Positions 11,296-22,429 of a DNA stretch of 64,000 nucleotides are shown in pieces. This stretch comes from Saposhnikovia divaricata (taxonomy: Eukaryota > Streptophyta > Magnoliopsida > Apiales > Apiaceae), in contig CM071600.1 in NCBI GenBank assembly GCA_036435485.1, forward strand, positions 158,794,546 through 158,858,545, written 5' to 3'. The notes under the pieces are model-generated. The model was given only the letters and a program-made list of their open reading frames with translations, did not search any database and had not been told where the DNA came from. Every line of letters begins with the position of its first letter. The stretch's first letter is position 1. The position numbers and the translations under genes were made by a program.

Positions 11296-11822
11296 GGTAC
11301 CATCTCCGCAAATTTGGGTCCAACTTAAGACATCTGAAAATCAATTATAATAACTACAAGAATAGATTCTTTAGGTTCCACGTGGGACCTTTCACATTTG
11401 CATATTGAGAATATAATATGTGTGTAAGTGATCTATTATCAATTGAATAAGATAATGAGCTGATGATTCCTCTATAGCCTGATTATGTCCTAATTAGTAA
11501 ATCCTGAACTTGTTAGGTCAAATATCTCTAGGGTACCATTTCCTCAAATTTGGGTCCAGCTTAAGATTTTTGATTACCAACTTGTTAGGTCCAAACTAAT
11601 AGGTCAAAATCCAGCTATAGTGATGTGTTGGCAAAAAGTCTTGACAGGTCTAGAATCTTCTGAACATAAACAAAAGATCCTTGACTTACTTTTATTGTCA
11701 TCATTCTTTTGGCTTACTAAAGTAAATCACAATAATTGCAACTCTACCAACATCAAAACAGCAAATATCTAGATACCAATTTATAGTAAGTAGACCAACA
11801 TATAATATAATCAAGATATCAT

Positions 11823-11863
<41 letters not shown>

Positions 11864-12586
11864 TTTATGTTTGTGCCTAAAGATGTAGAGAGTTCTATAA
11901 ATATGACACCAATTGTTAAAAGATACCAACTGTTAAAGATTGATACCAAATGTTAAATTATAATTAGGGTGTCATACCATGTCTTCCATGCTTGCTTGAG
12001 TGATGATACCAGTTCATACTAACCAGCAGAGATCTTCCATTATCTCATCAACCAGGAGTGCACTTGTTCACATTCCTCTAGCATCTAGATTCAGTAGGTC
12101 CAGATGTCTATTATAATCATGAATGTGCAGAAGGTGCCTGATATCCTCAAGTCCTATCACTGGTGCTTCTTGTCAGATATACTGTCTTATTAGCTTATAC
12201 CCTTGCATCCAGTTTGGCTTTGTTCTTCATAACAATGCCTTGACATCATCCAGATAGACTTCTGGTTATCCTTGTACCAAATACAATCTTGTTGTTTGGT
12301 CTGGATACCAGCTTCCCTTCAATCTGCCTTTTGTACTGATTGAGATCATCTTGCATTGCAATCACTCAATCTGGATCTTTCAGAAACTTTGTAGCTTTCT
12401 TAGTTTCTTCTGAAAGAAAACCAAAGAAACAATCATTGGTACTTGAAGCTCTGCTAGTATTTTACTTCCACCATTAGGAACACTAAGAACTAGGCCAAAG
12501 AATTAATTGAGTCAACATTCTTTGTCTTGGTAGACATGCTCTCATAGTGTCCTATGATTTTCAATGTGGTGTTGATTTTAATTGCT
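11296..12586 (-). pseudogene. Copia reverse transcriptase remnant, duplication copy 1
   Basis: On the - strand, near 12325-12372 a frame reads IAMQDDLNQYKRQ, the usual opening of copia RT. Further on come pieces like APV-LEDIRHLL (about 12090-12170), AWKTWYDTL (about 11960-12000) and ICNDILIILYVGLL (about 11780-11830), where the catalytic YVDD block should be; the aspartates are gone. Frames change repeatedly and stops are common. Together with 5953-6200 this forms the first copy of a 1.5-kb tandem duplication. No function remains. Confidence 0.6.
11824..11861. repeat. (AT)n microsatellite
   Basis: About 38 bp of alternating AT. The matching place in the duplicated copy (about 13359-13370) has only a few AT units, so length changed after the duplication. 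Confidence 0.9.
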
Positions 12587-14083
12587 CCCAAGTTTACAAA
12601 CCAAGCTTGAAAAATTAATTTCATCAAGTGATTTAGCAAACATGTCTGCAAGTTAATCTTAGTTAAAGACATGCTCTCGAAATAATTAATACCTTATGCA
12701 AGATGCTTAGTCCTTGAGTGTTCCACAGAGTTGTTGGAGATGAATTTGATTCCTTATGTTCTCCTGCTTTCGTACAACTCATTTGATCTGTCTCTATGCA
12801 GCAAAACATGTCAGAACTGATGTCTCTAGGGTACCATCTCCGAAAATTTGGGTCCAACTTAAGACATCTGAAAATCAATTATAATAACTACAAGAATTGA
12901 TTCTTTAGGTTCCACGTGGGACCTTTCACATTTGCATATTGAGAATATAATATGTGTGTAAGTGATCTATTATCAATTGAATAAGATAATGAGCTGATGA
13001 TTCCTCTATAGCCTGATGAGGTCCTAATTAGTAAATCCTGAACTTGTTAGGTCAAATATCTCTAGGGTACCATTTCCTAAGATTTGGGTCTAGCTTAAGA
13101 TTTTTGATTACCAACTTGTTAGGTTCAAACTAATAGGTCAAAAGCCAGCTATAGTGATGTGTTGGCAAAAAGTCTTAACAGGTCTAGAATCTTCTGAACA
13201 TAAACAAAAGATCCTTGACTTACTTTTATTGTCATCATTCTTTTGGCTTACTAAAGTAAATCACAATAATTGCAACTCTACCAACATCAAAACAGCAAAT
13301 ATCTTGATACCAATTTATAGTTAGTAGACCAACATATAATATAATCAAGATATCATTGCATATATATATCATTTAGGTTTGTGCCTAAAGATGTAGAGAG
13401 TTCTATAAATATGACACCAATTGTTAAAAGATACCAACTGCTAAAGATTGATACCAAATGTTAAATTATAATTAGGGTGTCATACCATGTCTTCCATGCT
13501 TGCTTGAGTGATGATACCAGTTCATACTAACCTGTAGAGATCTTCCATTATCTCGCCAACCAGGAGTGCACTTGTTCACATTCCTCTAGCATCCAGATTC
13601 AGTAGGTCCAGAAGTCCATTATAATCATGAATGTGTAGAAGGTGCCTGATATCCTCAAGTCCTGTCACTGGTGCTTCTTGTCAGATATACTGTTTTATTA
13701 GCTTATAACCTTGCATCCAGTTTGGCTTTGTTCTTCATAACAATGCCTTGACATCATCCAGATAGACTTCTGGTTATCCTTGTTCCAAATACAATCTTGT
13801 TGTTTGGTCTGGATACCAGCTTCCCTTCAATCTGCCTTTTGTACTGATTGAGATCATCTTGCATTGCAATCACTCAATCTTGATCTTTCAGAAACTTTGT
13901 AGCTTTCTTAGTTTCTTCTGAAAGAAAACCAAAGAAACAATCATTGGTACTTGAAGCTCTGCTGGTATTTTACTTCCACCATTAGGAACACTAAGAACTA
14001 GGACAAAGAATTAATTGAGTCAACATTCTTTGTCTTGGCAGACATGTTCTCATAGTGTCCTATGATTTTCAATGTGGTGTTGA
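12587..14083 (-). repeat. Tandem duplication unit 2: RNase H tail plus RT remnant
   Basis: This 1497-bp unit is nearly identical to 5953-6200 joined to 11301-12586, with only scattered base changes visible by eye. The boundaries are CCCAAGTTTACAAACC on the left and GTGGTGTTGA on the right, after which the copies diverge. The coding remnants are the same as in copy 1: an RNase H tail near 12600-12680, and RT pieces from about 13120 to 14000. It holds an uninterrupted TCTAGGGTACCATCTCC at about 12826-12842 where copy 1 carries the solo LTR. Confidence 0.88.
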
Positions 14084-15100
14084 GTTGACTGGTTGATCCT
14101 TCAGTTGCTCCCCCTAAACTGTTGTTGGGTTTACATGAAGATTCTCCATGTTTCACATCGGTTGGATTTGAATAATCATCACCATTGATAGTTGGGAGCT
14201 AAAAGTTGTTGAACATCACCAAGACTTTCAATCACCTTCTGTTGATTAATAACAATCACCCTGTAGGCTGTAGACTCCATTGAGTAACCAAGGAAATTAT
14301 CCTCTTGATCATTAGCTGATTGCCAAGTTGCTCAGTTTCATTTATCATTGTAAAACAATTTCCTTCATACTTGTGGAGTCTTCCTATATTTCTTACTGAT
14401 CAGGGTTCAATCATGTTAGTAGCAAACTATTAACTGCTTTAGCATTAATAATCTTGAAGGTGTAGAAATCATCCAGGACAGTATTTGATAGGTCCTGTAA
14501 TCTGGTCTCCAAGTTGTCATAGCCAGTTTTGCTTCCTGCCAATCTTCTAGATGTGATCAATCACCATCAGTGGTGTCTTGTCTTCAGATTGTCTGAACAA
14601 CAACTTGTTTGTTGAGAGAAGCCATTAGTCATCACCACTAAAGTATATTTTTCTTTGATGTAGAACTTCTGTGTGATGCTTCTTTGACTTCTCTTTATGA
14701 CATACCTCATAATTTCATTTTGCGTTAATTCCAAATGAGGCAGTCTCCTTTACTGATTCGATTTCCAGGAAAGAATCTCTTGATTTGACATTCTGGTGTG
14801 AGATCTTCTTATGTCATAGTTGAACTCTTATCTGATGAAGCTGTAGAATAAACCTTGTTGACTTCACCTTTGACTGAGATTCCATGTCAACTACAAATAA
14901 GTTCCCTTTCCTTACTCCTCGAATAGTAGGCTCTTCATCTTCTAAAGATGCTTTATTACTGACAACATTCCTAGCTATTGAATAGCCATGAGCCTGGGTC
15001 ATACCCTTGCTGTTGTCTCCAAGGGAAGAACCACTTGACCTGTCTTCACATTCAAATTTGATAGCAGGGTTCTTTCTTCGATGATATGCTTTGAATTAGA
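14084..15100 (-). pseudogene. Copia integrase remnant
   Basis: On the - strand, about 14810-15060 reads LGDNSKGMTQAHGYS, and later GVRKGNLFVVDMESQSK, matching the pre-integrase part of plant Sirevirus-like copia polyproteins. About 14205-14290 reads STAYRVIVINQQKVIES, matching the C-terminal end of integrase just before RT. The HHCC and catalytic D,D,E parts between them cannot be read through because of stops and frame changes. No full gag or protease is recognisable further right. Confidence 0.6.
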
Positions 15101-16669
15101 TCATTAACAATGCATAATCGATTAACCTGTTAAGCCCTACATTCACAAATGGATAAAAAGTTCTTGGTACCTAGATTTACTTGGGTCCAGATGGATTAGA
15201 GGTATCTCTGTTTATAGAGGTAATCTACAGACTTGACATACATACAACATACAAATCATCACACATTTAAAACATGCAAACTATGACATGTAATGCATCA
15301 GTGGTAACAACAAACATAGAATTCATATAGCAATCAACCATCACACATTTAAAATGTGCAAACTATGACATGTAATGCTATTTTGAAAATCCAGTTAACC
15401 TATGTACAAGAATTTTATAAAACTAGTTGGAATAGAAGAATTAATAAGTAATCAATAATTCTATCCAGTCCAAGGATGTTGTTATATACCAGCTAATAGT
15501 CTGTATTACCTAAGTAAGTTTTAGATACATCTTTGTGTTCTACAAACATCCTAGGTAATCAATCCATCTTTTAAACTTTTTAAACCTTAACAAACAATTC
15601 AGAATGAATAAACAAATGTGTTTTACTGGTGATCCTGAAACTAGCTTAAGCAAAGGTCTTATATGCTTGACATATTGCAATTAAGAATTAAAGATATTGT
15701 CTAGGGAACAGCTCTAATTCACTACTGCAATTAATTAAATTCAGCAACTATTCATACACATATTAAGATCTTCTAACCAAAGATATAACAATTAAAAAAA
15801 CTAAGATCTTAACATGCTTTGAATTTTTGAGAATTACATATTACATTAGTTCGAAGAATCGATACCTGAGACACGTGAGGTGAATCATCTTCAGAGATTG
15901 CTATGAAAGCAAGATATTCATTAAGTTCTTCTCATCATCATCTGATCCATCCCAACTCTTTCCTTTAAGTTCTGCCTGATGCTTCTGTTTCATCTCAATT
16001 AATGAATCCACATTCATCCTTGTTTGTCAGAATTTTGTACTATGTTGCACACCTTGATAGTTACTTATCACATATATCTTTTCATAACTGCAACTATCAA
16101 GTCTTGTTTATTTCCACCATCTCAGTCTTGTAACCACCTCTTAAAGTTGAACTATATCCTGAAGAGTTTCTGTTTCGGAATAGATAGGCCTGATCCCTGG
16201 ATGTAGCATTAATACTCCTTCTGAATTAGTAACTCTCCCTGTCTGTTCTGAGGTTCCATCATTAATTTCTGACTGAGATGTTTGCAGCCTAGTCCATTCT
16301 CAAACCTCCTTGATTCCATTCTTCTAAAATCTTTGTTGATTCCTTGAATAGATATTGCTTTTGTACAAACCAATAAGTGTTTTGGATTTATCAATGAGGA
16401 AATCCACTAAGTGTTTGTATATCAATTAATCACTAGAGTTGATCAAAATCTTCAAGAAAAATTTCATCCACTAAAACCGCTTCCATTTCTACTTTTGAAA
16501 AACCTTAGTCACATGGAATATGACTTACAAAAACTTAACAAATTAATCTTCAGCAGGTAGAAATTAATTCCATTGAAAAATGCATTTTCTTCAAAAGATT
16601 CAAATCATCTTTGACGTCCGGAGGAATCTTCAACTAACAATCTTCTTAGAACCATTGGCTTAGAATAAA
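15101..16669 (-). other. Degenerate interior of the - strand copia element, gag expected but not recognised
   Basis: By position this should hold gag and protease, but I recognise neither a CCHC knuckle nor a DSG protease motif in any frame. A short direct repeat (ATCACACATTTAAAA...GACATGTAATGC) occurs at about 15258-15297 and 15342-15381. Otherwise I see nothing to call. Confidence 0.35.
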
Positions 16670-17160
16670 TTCAAACTATTTAAAATTCAAAAATTTCAAG
16701 GACTAGAAAATTTTTGAGAAATAAAAAATCTGAAAGTAAGTTCAAATTAATTTAAATTCGAAATTCTCAAGAATTGAAAATTTTGAGAATTAGACAATTG
16801 AAAATAAATTCAAGTTGTTTAAAAATCAAAAATTCCAAGTATTTAAAACTTCAAGAAATAAAAAATTAAAAGTTAAAGTCAAATTAATTAAGAATCAAAA
16901 ATCTCAAGAAATGAAATTTTTTGAGAGTTAAAGAATTCGAAAATAAATTCAAGTTAATTAAAATTCGAAAGTATCAACAATGAAAAATTTTGAGAATTAA
17001 ACAATTTGAAAATTAACTCAAGTTGTTTAAAGATCAAAATTTCCAAGAATTAATCATTTCAAGAATTAAAAAATTCGAATATAAGTTCAAATAATTTAAC
17101 AATCAAAAATATCATGAAATGAAAATTTTGAAGGTTAAAAAATTCGAAAATAGAGGAGTT
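16670..17160 (-). repeat. 69-bp tandem array in the 5' leader of the - strand copia element
   Basis: The marker TTCAARTTRWTTAA recurs at 16670, 16741, 16810, 16879, 16948, 17017 and 17086. Spacing is 71, then five times exactly 69. Units also share TCAAGAATTGAAAATTTTGAG. It lies between the PBS and the first coding remnants, in the untranslated leader. Confidence 0.88.
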
Positions 17161-17267
17161 GACTTTTTGGTTTAATATCTGATTTAATTTCTGTATGGGT
17201 CAACAAACTCGAAAACCAATTGGAGGACCACTAAAATAAGGATCTTGATTTGTGCATCAATCAAAAG

Positions 17268-17279
17268 GCTCTGATACCA
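17268..17279 (-). other. Primer-binding site, initiator tRNA-Met type
   Basis: On the - strand the site reads TGGTATCAGAGC, the complement of the plant initiator tRNA-Met 3' end used by most copia elements. It sits two bases inside the LTR end at 17282 and fixes the orientation of this element. Confidence 0.9.
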
Positions 17280-17850
17280 AATTTTAGGTCCAAAATAGTT
17301 TTTAGAAGGGGGGTTGAATACAAACTATACCGCTTTATCGAAATTGTTCTTTGGGTGTATATTAATTTCTTAACAATTCGATGCGGAATAAAACGAAGCC
17401 AATATTCAAGTTAAATATAAGATTATATTAAACTTGATGGGGTGTGTCTAAATACACGGGTACAAATTACAAGGTCTGATGACCAAACTAATTATTACAA
17501 ATTCTATAGAAAATTCGACATGAACTTTTCTATATTTGTCGAATTTTCTATATTTGTAATAAAAAGATCGAATGCTGAAAACAATTCGAGAGATAAGTTC
17601 TAGGAAACTTAATCTGCTAGAAAGTTCCAATAGTACAAGTAAACTATTTCTTGTGGTTAAGATTTAACGATACAAGCTAGAAATTATTTACAAGAAATTT
17701 AATTTGAAGTCCGAGAACTTTTTCTCTCTTGGTCTATGTCTCTCCTGTGTGTTTTGCCGAGAGATGATATTTGTGAAGATCTGTTTTATGTTGAAGGCGG
17801 CTGGCTCTTTTCATATCTTCTGCCTCTTCTGTTTTCACTTTGTACTTGGT

Positions 17851-18133
17851 AGACTATCAAACAGACTATCAGATAGACTATCAAAGGCTTGCAGACTATC
17901 CACTTAATATTCAGACTATCGGCATGACTATCAATGCTCTTCCAGACTATCGGTATGACTATCAATGGCTGGCAGACTATCCTCTTTTCTTTGCAGACTA
18001 TCGGAATGACTATGCTGATAGTCTTTAATACTTGATTTTCTGATAGACTATCCAATTGCTCTCAGACTAGCTTGCAGACTATCTTCTTTTCAGACTATCT
18101 CTTGCAGACTATCTCCTTTGCTTGCAGACTATC
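17851..18133. repeat. Cluster of AGACTATC octamers
   Basis: Perfect AGACTATC occurs at 17851, 17863, 17875, 17893, 17913, 17944, 17974, 17995, 18045, 18076, 18092, 18106 and 18126, with a further copy at 18349. Variants (TGACTATC) and one inverted copy (18017) also occur. Spacing is irregular (12-50 bp), unlike a simple tandem repeat. Confidence 0.9.
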
Positions 18134-18240
18134 TCCCATACTACTTTAGATAGTGTTTTAACATTAAATCATAGTCTAAAAACACTTCTAATAGACTTTA
18201 TCAATTCATATTAATTCTGAGTTAATTAATTTCAATAATT

Positions 18241-18289
18241 AACTTAATAAATAAATTAATTCTTGGAGAATTAATTTATTAATTAAGTT
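18241..18289. repeat. Inverted repeat with 23-bp arms and a 3-bp loop
   Basis: The arms 18241-18263 and 18267-18289 pair with one mismatch around the loop TGG. All-AT flanks with more TTAATT words could extend the stem. Confidence 0.75.
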
Positions 18290-19241
18290 AACTAAATACC
18301 TTAAATTAATTAAGAGAGAATTAACATAATTCTTTTTCTCGGCCATGCAGACTATCCAACCAGACTATTGAATTAATTCTTTACTCGACCATTCCTGTCT
18401 AATTCATTTTTTAACAAACTTGCCGAGTCTTTTTCAAATCAAATGACCTGCTGGTGACCTACTAATTCTTTTTAAAACCTGGCCTATTTCGTCTTATTGT
18501 AGACAGCTCGTAGAAATGCTTTTTAACCCACACAACTTATAATCTTTAATTAATAAATAATTATTTTAATCAATAAATTATAAAAATAAATATCTAATAT
18601 TATTAGATATTTATAAATATAATTTTCTAAATAAATAAAATATTTATTAATATAAATAAATTCTTACGCTCTAAGCTGCGGTCTCTTGAGGGTCTGGAAC
18701 TGGACTCCTTTTGCTAAACAAAAAATATATCAATTCCAATCGGGGTTCCAACTTTATGAATATATCACTTTCCATTTCTTTATGATAATTCTTTTTCCTC
18801 GTAGCCAGTGTTGATAGAAAAATCATTGTGGTTAATTAATTTAGCACTTCTGTTGCTTGCACAATGATTTTCCCTTTGTACCAGTCTTGATAGCTTGAAT
18901 CATTGAAGCTAATGATGAACAACCACTGTTTAATGTTGACACTCGATGCACGGTCTGGTTCATGAGTGACTAACCGCAATGACTGTTCTTCATATATATA
19001 CTTTAAAGTTGTGGTCCTGTCTTCCTTTTCTTCACTCTTTTTCAAACCTTTCTAATCTATATTCTGCCACTATAGGAACCTCTTGTCACTATAAATAGAT
19101 TCCATTGTCTTGATTATTCCATTGACGCTTGATCAACTGAATGAACTTCTTCAAGTGTAGTATACCTTAAAGCGGTAGATTGACTTTGTCTTCTTTTTTC
19201 TTGACAGTTAAGCATTTGAGATCCATGTGACAGTACATATA

Positions 19242-19497
19242 CTCCCTCTGTCCCAAATTTTTTGTCTTGTTTGACTTTTTGTGGCCAAATTGACCAAACT
19301 TTGACTAACAATTATGTATTATTTTTTTATAATTTACAAAATCTGAAAAATACATATTAAAGTAAATTAAATGTACTTTCTAATGATATAATTTTTATTA
19401 TAATTTTCATTTATATTATATATGTAATATGAGGTCAAAAGTTGGTCAATTTGACCATTAAAAGTCAAAGAAGACAAAAGATTTGGGACGGAGGGAG
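19242..19497. mobile_element. Stowaway-type MITE (Tc1/mariner), 256 bp
   Basis: The terminal inverted repeats start CTCCCTCTGTCCCAAATTTT on the left and, read inward from the right, CTCCCTCCGTCCCAAATCTT. This is the well-known plant Stowaway end. TA lies on both sides (19240-19241 and 19498-19499). The interior is AT-rich with a second inverted pair (TTGGTCAATTTGACC). It is non-coding and would depend on a mariner-type transposase elsewhere. Confidence 0.95.
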
Positions 19498-19499
19498 TA

Positions 19500-19615
19500 C
19501 TATTTACTATTACATTCTTGCTTAAGTTGAGTTGAATCCTCGATGTTTACAAATAGGGCAAACATATGACTTACAGATATTATTGCGGGGTCATAGTATG
19601 CTGTTTATTTATTTG
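19500..19615 (+). mobile_element. Remnant of an older gypsy LTR, left part
   Basis: The last about 50 bases (GGGGTCATAGTATGC..TTTATTTATTTG) align with the LTR text GGGTCATAGAGATG..TTTATTTTATG near 33900. The alignment continues at 34014 on the far side of the 14.4-kb element. The older LTR was therefore split by that insertion. How far it extends left, past the MITE, is unclear. Confidence 0.6.
19611..19615. repeat. Target-site duplication ATTTG, left copy
   Basis: ATTTG directly precedes the LTR start at 19616 and is repeated at 34009-34013 directly after the 3' LTR end. Confidence 0.95.
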
Positions 19616-19840
19616 TGTAATAACCTGAATTTTGGGTAGAATTAAAACTTTCTTATTGTGGTTAAAGAGCACTAATGAATGGTGGTTTCAAAGAACAATG
19701 ATTGTAATGAATGGATATTGCTTTGGACAATAATCCTGATGCATTGGTATATTGTCATAATAGAGTAATTCGATGGTTAAGGACCTAGATAAGAATAAAC
19801 TACCATCCAGGAAGAAGCTAATGGATCCTTGAAGGGAAAT

Positions 19841-20020
19841 GAGTACGTGCATAGTATTTCCCATACGTGCATAGTGTTTCCCGTACGTGCATAGTGTTTT
19901 CCATACGTGCATAGTGTTTCCCATACGTGCATAGTGTTTCCCGTACGTGCATAGTGTTTCCCGTACGTGCATAGTGTTTCCCGTACGTGCATAGTGTTTC
20001 TTGTACGTGAATAGTAATTC
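19841..20020 (+). repeat. 20-bp ACGTG-core tandem array, nine units
   Basis: The consensus CCRTACGTGCATAGTGTTTC repeats head to tail on an exact 20-bp period. The first and last units are variants. Each unit contains TACGTG, an ACGT core recognised by plant bZIP factors; binding here is inference. Confidence 0.95.
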
Positions 20021-22143
20021 GGTGGATGAATAGTGGATTTTGTAAGTTGGAAAACTTTTCATGCCACCCTATGTACGGGACGTGATATGGATGTTTCGAA
20101 GTCATATTAGTAATACGCGAAGGAAATAAGTGAATGCAGAGACGATCGGAATTCAGAAATTCCAAATTCTTTTTCGGTAAAATATTTGACCGGACAATGG
20201 ATTATATATTATTATAATCCAAGAATTGAGATATTAACTTTAGGATTTGATATTTTGGAATTTTATTATATTTGATTTTAGAAATTAGAACGAAAACCAC
20301 TGAGTCAGTGAATCAAGCGTTCTAGAAACCGCTGAAACTTTACAATGAGATTAAGCAATTAAGCGAACGAATCAGGGATTAAGGATCAAGATTGTGACAA
20401 GATTAAATATCCTATATGATCATCAAGAAAATTATATCGAGTGGATTAAATTATTTAATCAAGGATTAAATCAAAACAATTTAGGAGTTAAGTGATTTAA
20501 ATCACTTAAATCAAACAAGAAACAAAACAAATATCTACCAAGCTTCTCCAAGACTCTTTGCACAAGCCCCAAGGTGAGCCACCAGCCACACACATCCAAT
20601 AATATCTAGATATTATGATCAAAAGGGTGAAGAAAGGAAAAAAGCAAGCAAAAACACATTTCTCCAAAAACTGCCCATCAGAACCAAGCTTAAGAAAAAA
20701 ATTCATATCTCCATTTCTATCCATGATAAAATCACCAAATTTTAAGCATAGCTTCTCTACTCCATGGGCAAGATTCGTTCCAAATTTCATGGAAATCCAA
20801 GTAGTATAGCCTAGTCAAATCCATGCTTAAAGTTGGAGGACCAAAACTGTCCAGGTTCTGATCAGAAGAAGGATGGGGCTCAAAACCCTAGCTCCCATGG
20901 TTGGATTCTTGTGTTCTATAGCTCAAAAGAAAGCCCTTGAAGAGTAGGAGGTGTGGTAAAAATTTTAGAACCAAACTCTTAGTTTTTGATTTTATATGAT
21001 TTTTACAAGATTGACGATGAATAGTGGATCTTAGAAACTAACTTTGTTTTCATGATTTCTTTGGATGATCTAAGGTTTGATTAAGCTAGACAAGGACCAT
21101 ACCAAGCTTATTAAGGTTATATCATACTCCAAGGAAGGTAGATCTCTTGAAACCCTAGCATTTGATTTGAGATTTATGAATGTTTTTGATGGATTTAGCT
21201 TGGTATGATTATAGTGATAATTATAAGCATGATTATGTAATTAGTTATATGATTTAAGATGCATGATGATTTTGATGCTAAGATCAGTAGCTTCTGGACT
21301 TGTGAGATGATTATTATGTGTATAAGTTGTATTGATGCCCGGTGTGGCTTGGGTTGTTGAGTGCGATTTTTGGAACGTTCGTATTATAGCCGTTATAATG
21401 TCGAAATTTGGTTAATCATTCAAAACCGTGCATCACAGTAGGTCTAATGGCTGAAACTGGACAAGTATCTAACATGCCCTTGTAGATCTTGAGTCGTAGA
21501 TCATTTTGGAAAAAGAATCGAATCAAACAGACTTACGGTTTAGGATTTATGACCGATTTACTAAAAGTAGTTCGAATCCGGAAACGAAAGTTCGTAACTG
21601 AAATTGAACCCTCGTAAAATATGTAAAGTCATGACGAATCTTGGTAAATAAATACTAGAGGTAAAAAGAAAGGTGTGAAAGAAAACCGTATGTCAAAAGG
21701 ATCGTTTTTCGATTTATTAAAAATATTCGAGTCGAGGTTAAACCCGAACAAACCCCTAAAAGACGACTCTATTATAACTTCGGTAAAACACTTAGAAAAC
21801 GGGCGATAAAACTCGGAGTATAATATTGGTTCGTAACGATCGACTTTAGAACTTGTATGACTTAAGTATGTCCCAAGTGTAAGTACAGTGACATGTCGTA
21901 TTAACGAACGAATGTCGGGTCGGATCAATGATAAAAGGAATCCACAAAAAGGGGTATAACGAGATAACTCGAGAACGTGTTTTGATTTAAGTATAACTTA
22001 ACTTTTAAGATGTTAAGTGATTAATCCCGAATGCCTTAGCTATTTATAGATCACCAAGCTGACCCGGGATCCGCTACCACTACCCCTTACCGTACTCGAC
22101 TACCAGGCAAGTTTTAATTCCCTTCTTGTAGGCTGTTGTTGTG

Positions 22144-22146
<3 letters not shown>

Positions 22147-22174
<28 letters not shown>
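22147..22174. repeat. (AT)n microsatellite in the 5' LTR
   Basis: A short AT run. The 3' LTR has a much longer AT run followed by GT at the same place (31725-31815). Confidence 0.9.
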
Positions 22175-22429
22175 GTTTTCTGTTATACATATGCCATAGC
22201 ATGCATGCCTACTTTCAAGTTATATCGTTATGCTTGTTCCCTGATTGTTTATTGACTTATAAATTAGATAACTAACGTATCAATTATAAGCCGGTTATTG
22301 TAAGACCCTCATAGAAGGGCGTATACATCTTATTCGTCAAATATAGACCGGGAGTCAATATTTCTTGATATATCGAGATTACCTCAGAGGAAAATATTTA
22401 AGTAAATATTTTCCATTATTTGGGCGACG

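Larger units (their letters stand above)
5953..17281 (-). mobile_element. Older - strand Ty1/copia element, interior (degenerate, interrupted)
   Basis: Read on the - strand from right to left, the interior shows: a primer-binding site (17268-17279), a leader with a 69-bp repeat array (16670-17160), a stretch with no clear gag, integrase remnants (about 14100-15100), an RT region present twice, and RNase H tails (about 12600-12670 and 5960-6050). A solo gypsy LTR (6201-11295) interrupts it. Coding similarity is patchy, with many stops and frameshifts, so this insertion is older than the other copia elements in the window. The right LTR starts at 17282. The left LTR was not found. Confidence 0.7.
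17282..19241 (-). mobile_element. 5' LTR region of the - strand copia element (outer end not defined)
   Basis: The LTR inner end is at 17282. The + strand reads TTTTAGGTCC where TGTTAGGTCC is expected, so the terminal dinucleotide has decayed. The GGGGGGTTGAATA that follows is typical of the end of such LTRs. The outer end was not located. The stretch up to the MITE at 19242 contains TATA-like motifs in - sense (about 18990 and 19095) and no gene, so it may all be LTR, but another element could start within it. Confidence 0.5.

Noticed and set aside
18836..19311. Two 65-69 codon - strand frames near the Stowaway MITE
   Set aside because: One crosses the MITE terminal repeat and neither has family features.
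19849..20010. 20-bp array as a CRISPR array
   Set aside because: Units are contiguous with no unique spacers, in a plant LTR.
19688..20165. Frames encoding repeated CTYGKHYARTGNTMHV, also at 29254-29747 and 10791-11187
   Set aside because: They are translations of the 20-bp LTR array. Since 20 is not a multiple of 3, all three frames give repetitive peptides; no start context or family match.
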